Notes under the pieces: generated by a model
Database searches by the model: none
Seen by the model: the letters and a program-made list of their open reading frames with translations, nothing else
Told to the model about the DNA's origin: nothing
Part shown: positions 6,519 through 9,924 of the stretch, piece after piece
How positions within the stretch are numbered: position 1 is the stretch's first letter
Layout: each line of letters opens with the position of its first letter
Program-made: the position numbers and the translations under genes
NCBI GenBank assembly: GCA_020050375.1
Contig: JAGVKR010000116.1
Coordinates: 1 to 9,924, forward strand
Source: Planctomycetales bacterium
GTDB taxonomy: Bacteria; Planctomycetota; Planctomycetia; Planctomycetales; Planctomycetaceae
Length of the DNA stretch: 9,924 nt
Reading direction: 5' to 3'

Positions 6519-7502
6519 ATGAAAGCAACTCCACCCCCCTTCCCAATGCCCTCCGCTCCCGCTATCGAGACCCGCGGGCTCACCAAATACTACGGCGGTC
6601 GCCCTGTCGTCCACGCGCTCGATCTGCGAATCCCGGTCGGCTGCGTCTACGGTTTCCTCGGCCGGAACGGGGCCGGCAAATCGACGACGATCCGCATGCT
6701 CACCGGAATGCTTCACCCCGATGCCGGCGAAGCCATTCTGCTCGGCGAGAATGTCGCCGATCTCGCCCCGGCCACCCGGGCCCGCGTCGCCTACATCGCC
6801 GAGGGACACCCCCTCTACGGCGGGATGACGATTGACGCGCTGGAGCGCTTCACGCGCCCCTTCTACACCCGCTGGAGCCCGTCACTATTTGCTCAGATTA
6901 TCGACCATTTCGAGCTCCCCCGCCGGAAGAGAATCCGCAAATTGTCGAACGGCCAGCGGGCTCAGGTCTCGCTCGCGCTGGCCGTGGCGCCCGATCCGGA
7001 GCTCTTGATCCTCGACGATCCGACGCTCGGGCTCGATACGGTCGTCCGTCGCGACTTTCTCGAGTCGCTGATCCAGATCATCCAGCGCGAGGGGCGGACA
7101 ATCCTCTTCAGTTCGCACGTGCTGGGAGACGTCGAGCGGGTCGCCGATCGGATCGGGATCATGGTCGACGGCGTGCTCCGCGTCGACTGCCCGACCGAGC
7201 ACTTCAAGCAGTGCCTCCGCAAAGTCGTGCTGGAGTTCGCCGGAACACCGAAGCCCTTTCCGCAAATGGAGGGGATCGTCAGCGATCGCGTCGTCGGCCA
7301 ACGGCGCGAGCTGGTCATCGTCAATTACGTCGACGCCCATCGCGAGGCGGCCGAGTCGCTCGGGCCTGCGTCGATCGAAGTCGTGGAATTGAATCTCGAA
7401 GATGCGTTCATCGAATACACCCGCGGCCCGAGGCGGTCGCTCCCTGTTTTTGACGGAGGCGAAGCGCATGTACAAAGCGCTGGCGTTCAAGGAGCTGCGT
7501 GA
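6519..7502 (+). CDS. ABC transporter ATP-binding protein (YtrB-like)
   Basis: A 327-residue nucleotide-binding subunit. From ATG 6519: A-loop region L-T-K-Y-Y-G (21-26), Walker A G48-R-N-G-A-G-K-S-T56, a Q-loop position written A-Y-I-A-E-G, signature L142-S-N-G-Q, Walker B L-L-I-L-D166 followed by D167-P-T-L-G-L-D, and the switch histidine H200 in S-S-H-V-L. The catalytic Glu after Walker B is Asp here, and the signature has N for the first G. About 90 residues beyond the domain form the C-terminal extension common in ABC-2 exporters. It should pair with the overlapping permease to make a homodimeric or heterodimeric ATPase for efflux or envelope stress. The start is uncertain: ATG 6546 fits family length equally well, and an in-frame ATG at 6372 adds 49 residues read from hairpin repeat 4. 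None has a good Shine-Dalgarno. Confidence 0.93.
   Translation: MKATPPPFPMPSAPAIETRGLTKYYGGRPVVHALDLRIPVGCVYGFLGRNGAGKSTTIRMLTGMLHPDAGEAILLGENVADLAPATRARVAYIAEGHPLYGGMTIDALERFTRPFYTRWSPSLFAQIIDHFELPRRKRIRKLSNGQRAQVSLALAVAPDPELLILDDPTLGLDTVVRRDFLESLIQIIQREGRTILFSSHVLGDVERVADRIGIMVDGVLRVDCPTEHFKQCLRKVVLEFAGTPKPFPQMEGIVSDRVVGQRRELVIVNYVDAHREAAESLGPASIEVVELNLEDAFIEYTRGPRRSLPVFDGGEAHVQSAGVQGAA
7455..7459 (+). promoter_or_regulatory. Ribosome binding site of the permease gene
   Basis: GGAGG, eight bases before ATG 7468 and inside the end of the ATPase gene. It decides the permease start against an in-frame ATG at 7402, which has no such site. Confidence 0.75.
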
Positions 7503-8151
7503 GACCGCCTGGATCGGCGGGATCGTCTTTGCCGCGATGGCGCTGGTCATCCTCGATCAGATCGGCGGCGCGGCCGACCCGTGGCGGCTCGTGTCGTTCG
7601 GGATGCTCCCGATCGATCCGTTTGAGTCGCGGAAGATTCCCTTCGTTCATCCCGGACTGAGGCAGAATCTCGCCTGGGTCGCCGGTGCCGGCGGGCTGGC
7701 GCTCGGCTTCCGGCAGGTGCTGGGAGAATCGTTCCGCAGCACGTGGCTGTTCCTGTTGCACCGCCCCGCGCCGCGAACCGGGATCATGCTCACGAAGCTC
7801 GTCGTGGGAGCAGGGTTGCTCGTCGCAGCTACCGCGATTCCCGTCCTGATCCTCGCCATCTGGGCGGCCGTTCCGGGCACGCACGCCGGCCCGTTCGACT
7901 GGCGGATGACGAATGCGCCTTTGCGGATTTGCGGCGGTGCAACGGGCGTTTACCTGGCGGCGTTTCTGTCGGGCCTCCGCGAAGCCCGTTGGTACGCCAC
8001 GCGGCTGTTTCCGTTAGCCTTGGCGGCGCTGGCGATGTTTTGGATATATGCGATCGTCTGGTGGCCGCTCACCGGTTGGTTCGTCGCGCTCGTTGTCGAC
8101 GCCGTTTATATGGCGGCGATTTTGTACACAACGCGGGTTCGCGAATACTGA
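7468..8151 (+). CDS. ABC-2-type transporter permease, YtrC-like
   Basis: A 227-residue polytopic membrane protein. Hydrophobic segments are seen at about residues 14-34, 68-86, 109-133, 155-170 and two close together at 180-222, giving about six membrane spans. The cytoplasmic motif F-L-L-H-R-P-A-P-R-T-G-I-M-L-T-K before the third span is the coupling-type signature common in ABC-2 permeases (F-L-L-x-R-P-x-x-R, then K). The N-terminal K-A-L-A-F-K-E-L-R-E also fits. The gene overlaps the ATPase gene by 35 bp, so the two are translated together and surely form one transporter. The substrate is unknown; by analogy with Ytr systems it could be a lipid-linked or antibiotic-like compound. Overall length is shorter than many ABC-2 permeases, so a dimer would be needed. 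Confidence 0.87.
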   Translation: MYKALAFKELRETAWIGGIVFAAMALVILDQIGGAADPWRLVSFGMLPIDPFESRKIPFVHPGLRQNLAWVAGAGGLALGFRQVLGESFRSTWLFLLHRPAPRTGIMLTKLVVGAGLLVAATAIPVLILAIWAAVPGTHAGPFDWRMTNAPLRICGGATGVYLAAFLSGLREARWYATRLFPLALAALAMFWIYAIVWWPLTGWFVALVVDAVYMAAILYTTRVREY

Positions 8152-8158
8152 TTGTAGT

Positions 8159-8267
8159 GGAAATCCGAACGACGAAATTCAAATGTCCAATGAAAGTCAA
8201 AACTCAAAAAAGAGAAAGCTCTCGCGACCTCTTTGACTTTTGTCTTTCGGATTTCCTTAGACATTTG
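8159..8267. repeat. AT-rich imperfect inverted repeat between permease and the unknown gene
   Basis: In this AT-richer gap, AAAGTCAAA (8193-8201) pairs with TTTGACTTT (8232-8240), GGAAATCCGAA (8159-8169) with TTCGGATTTCC (8246-8256), and CAAATGTC (8180-8187) with GACATTTG (8260-8267). The last two pairs are not in colinear order, so the right arm has been rearranged. Composition differs clearly from both neighbouring genes, which suggests an acquired element. No T-tract terminator is seen. Confidence 0.7.
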
Positions 8268-8297
8268 TTTTTCGAGCTTCGTTATGTTGAATCATCC

Positions 8298-8303
8298 GAG
8301 GTG
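8298..8303 (+). promoter_or_regulatory. Ribosome binding site deciding the start of the 468-residue protein
   Basis: GAGGTG lies four bases before ATG 8308. The earlier in-frame ATGs at 8233 and 8284 have no such site, and 8233 lies inside the AT-rich repeat. Confidence 0.6.
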
Positions 8304-8307
8304 CCAA

Positions 8308-9714
8308 ATGTCGTCCCCCAACCCATCCCTGATCCCGCGTCTCGCGCTCGCCTTCATTCTGGCTGTGGGATTCGCGCTGCCGTATGGTTTTGCCGTCGGC
8401 TGGCTCCACGAAGTCCGTCGGGAGATCCTTCAACGCGATGCGAGCGGCGTCTTGCGCGAATCGATCAGTGTCGGAGCCGACGGTGCTGTACTGATTGCGA
8501 TGCAAGAGCGCAACCGGTTCAAACATCGCACACTTGACGGCGAACCGACCTCGCGCGAAGCCATCATCAACCCGGCTCCGCTCCGAGCGCATGCTGATGA
8601 ATCGGACATCGGGAACGATTCGGGATGGGAAGGGCGAGTCGTGTCGTTCGCCGACGCAACAAACCCTCCGACGTACTGGTACTTCGTTGCAACGGATGGC
8701 TCGTCCCAAGGGCGAGGGCATTTCGTCGGGTACAACTCCGCGACACGCGCGATTACGGGTTACATCACCACAAAAGGGTTCTCCATGAGCGCCCCGGCAA
8801 AGGATGACGAATTCTCCATCGATGGACGGTACTTGCGATCAATTGGGACGTTGTTTTGCGTCTACCGCGATGTAGTGCGCGGTGAAGTCGGATTCACTCC
8901 TGGCAGGTTCATTAGAAACTCGCCCTCGCTGGCCTACGCACCGTGGATTGTCTTTCTGCATGCGGGAGGGCGTTTCCTGCAGATCGACCTTGCCGAGCGA
9001 CGCGTCACAGACTTCCTGGGTGCTGGCGACGTCACCAGTGCAGGGCAAATCATGCAGTTGCGCGTGGGCCCCCAGGGTGAAATCACGTCATGGCAGCAGA
9101 TGTGGCGGATGGAATACGTGATTCGCCGGCCCGACCGTATTGTTCTTTTCAATCCGGGCGACGGCGAAATCGTCGAATACTCGCTCCCGTCCGAAATCCG
9201 CGATGAGGCGTTCTTGTTCTATGTGCTCCCCAACGGCGAAGCGCTGGTCGACATCGGGCATTGGAACTTGAAGTCCACAACCGATTCGCACGATCTGGTT
9301 TGGTTCAATCGCGCCGGCAATGTGACACAAAGACGAACGATCGCGATCCAGGCTCGCAACGGGTTGCAGTCAACGCGAGAAGAATCGTTTCTCGCCGCAG
9401 CGGCGGTTCCCGCGCCGCTTGTGCTCGGCATTCTGCCGTTCCTGACAGATCCGGCCACAAGGGATGAAACGCTTAGCGAGATCATTTCCGAGTCCTGGCC
9501 GGCGATGCTGCTCGTCCTGCTCGTCGCAATCGGCCTGACAGTCGCCACCGACCACTGGCAACGCCGCTACCACCTGCCACGCAGCTACGGCTGGCTGGCC
9601 TTCGTCTTCCTCCTCGGCCTGCCGGGCTTCGTCGGCTATCTATTGCACCGCCGCTGGCCCGTCCGCCACCTCGCCCCGCCGCCGGTGCGGACCGGCCTCG
9701 AAGTGTTCGCGTAA
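8308..9714 (+). CDS. Membrane-anchored protein of unknown function, last gene of the ABC operon
   Basis: A 468-residue protein not recognised as any named family. One hydrophobic segment (about 8-30) comes first. A long soluble part (about 31-355) follows, with repeated short strands ending in patterns such as DGAVLIAMQERNR, GRFLQIDLAERRVTDF, LRVGPQGEIT, IVLFNPGDGEIVEYSLP and LVWFNRAGNV, which read like irregular beta-propeller blades (NHL/WD40-like). Three more hydrophobic segments follow at about 361-380, 397-415 and 427-447, then H-R-R-W-P-V-R and the end T-G-L-E-V-F-A. The propeller would face outside the cytoplasm if the first helix is an uncleaved anchor. Position at the end of the repressor/ATPase/permease unit suggests an accessory or sensing role, which is inference. 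The DNA reads cleanly as one frame and stops one base before a palindrome. Confidence 0.85.
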   Translation: MSSPNPSLIPRLALAFILAVGFALPYGFAVGWLHEVRREILQRDASGVLRESISVGADGAVLIAMQERNRFKHRTLDGEPTSREAIINPAPLRAHADESDIGNDSGWEGRVVSFADATNPPTYWYFVATDGSSQGRGHFVGYNSATRAITGYITTKGFSMSAPAKDDEFSIDGRYLRSIGTLFCVYRDVVRGEVGFTPGRFIRNSPSLAYAPWIVFLHAGGRFLQIDLAERRVTDFLGAGDVTSAGQIMQLRVGPQGEITSWQQMWRMEYVIRRPDRIVLFNPGDGEIVEYSLPSEIRDEAFLFYVLPNGEALVDIGHWNLKSTTDSHDLVWFNRAGNVTQRRTIAIQARNGLQSTREESFLAAAAVPAPLVLGILPFLTDPATRDETLSEIISESWPAMLLVLLVAIGLTVATDHWQRRYHLPRSYGWLAFVFLLGLPGFVGYLLHRRWPVRHLAPPPVRTGLEVFA

Positions 9715-9743
9715 TTAGCCCCCCGTGAATCACGGGGGGCTAA
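9715..9743. repeat. Perfect 29-bp palindrome directly after the stop codon
   Basis: The arm TTAGCCCCCCGTGA (9715-9728) mirrors TCACGGGGGGCTAA (9730-9743) around a single central A, giving a very stable hairpin beginning at the first base after TAA (9712-9714). It may end transcription from both sides or protect the 3' end, but no T-run follows. Its CCCGTGA/TCACGGG core matches the stem of hairpin copy 3 at 6316-6336. From memory this palindrome type is frequent in planctomycete genomes. Confidence 0.85.
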
Positions 9744-9924
9744 ATGCCGCGCGAGCAAGCCCCCGAATCCCGACTCCTGAATCCTCTTCACTCCAGTCAA
9801 ATGGCCTGTTCAACCGATCTTGATCTGAGTATCTTATCAACAGGTACTCACGTGTCCGATTGGACCACTTGGGAATGAATATGCCGCAGGAACGCTTTGG
9901 CACTCCTAGCCACGCCATCGATCA
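9744..9924. other. Right edge, no gene assigned
   Basis: Bases about 9760-9786 are degenerate CCCGAATCCCGACTCCTGAATCC-type repeats (broken here at a shift of unit). The final 75 bases on the minus strand could encode the C-terminus of a gene entering from the right, ending at a TGA near 9850 with residues HIHSQVVQSDT, but 24 codons are too few to claim it. Nothing else is seen. Confidence 0.4.

Noticed and set aside
8233..8262. Possible promoter TTGACT (8233-8238) with a weak TAGACA about 19 bp later
   Set aside because: The spacing is long, the -10 matches only about half of consensus, and both boxes lie inside the inverted repeat.
9730..9918. 62-codon minus-strand frame at the right edge
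   Set aside because: It ends inside the palindrome, includes the degenerate repeat and shows no coding bias.

Overview
This window almost certainly comes from a planctomycete chromosome. DNA is GC-rich with G/C-biased third codon positions. The genes are typical of marine and freshwater Planctomycetes: a PQQ-like beta-propeller protein opening on a W-P-x-F-R-G-P motif, a Tat-exported Gfo/Idh/MocA oxidoreductase, a DUF1080 (3-keto-disaccharide hydrolase-type) protein and a formylglycine sulfatase. The intergenic palindromes are also of the kind that litters planctomycete genomes. No rRNA, tRNA, CRISPR array, transposase or phage gene is visible. All convincing genes lie on the + strand.

Left half (1-5369), exported glycan-processing genes: a 5'-truncated PQQ-like propeller (1-1389), a Tat-signal Gfo/Idh/MocA oxidoreductase (1629-3017), a secreted DUF1080 protein (3130-3819) and a secreted type I sulfatase (3975-5369). 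The oxidoreductase/DUF1080 pair fits the 3-keto-glycoside route, in which a Gfo/Idh/MocA enzyme oxidises C3 of a sugar and a DUF1080 enzyme then cleaves the 3-keto glycoside. The adjacent sulfatase suggests, without proving, a sulfated substrate. Each gene is separated from the next by about 110-240 bp filled with repeats, so they may not be one tight operon.

Right half (5646-9743), a self-contained YtrABC-like unit: a GntR/YtrA-type repressor (5696-6106), an ABC ATPase (about 6519-7502), a membrane permease overlapping it (7468-8151) and a 468-residue membrane-anchored protein of unknown function (8308-9714). The repressor gene has a readable sigma-70 type promoter (TTGACG, 17 bp, TACACT). 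A perfect 8-bp inverted repeat covers its -10 element, which is a convincing autoregulatory operator.

The most unusual content is between genes. Each of the seven gaps examined carries a different repeat family. The two best are a 219-bp element with 50-bp inverted arms (47/50 matching) just upstream of the gntR promoter, and four hairpins between gntR and the ATPase gene that keep loop and flanks constant while their stems change in a compensated way. This second array seems to have been inserted into a formerly tight operon: a good Shine-Dalgarno and a TGATG stop/start overlap remain at the end of gntR but no longer lead into the ATPase. I see no clear new defence or mobile system. The candidates for novelty are the hairpin family, the inverted-arm element and the unknown fourth gene of the transporter unit.
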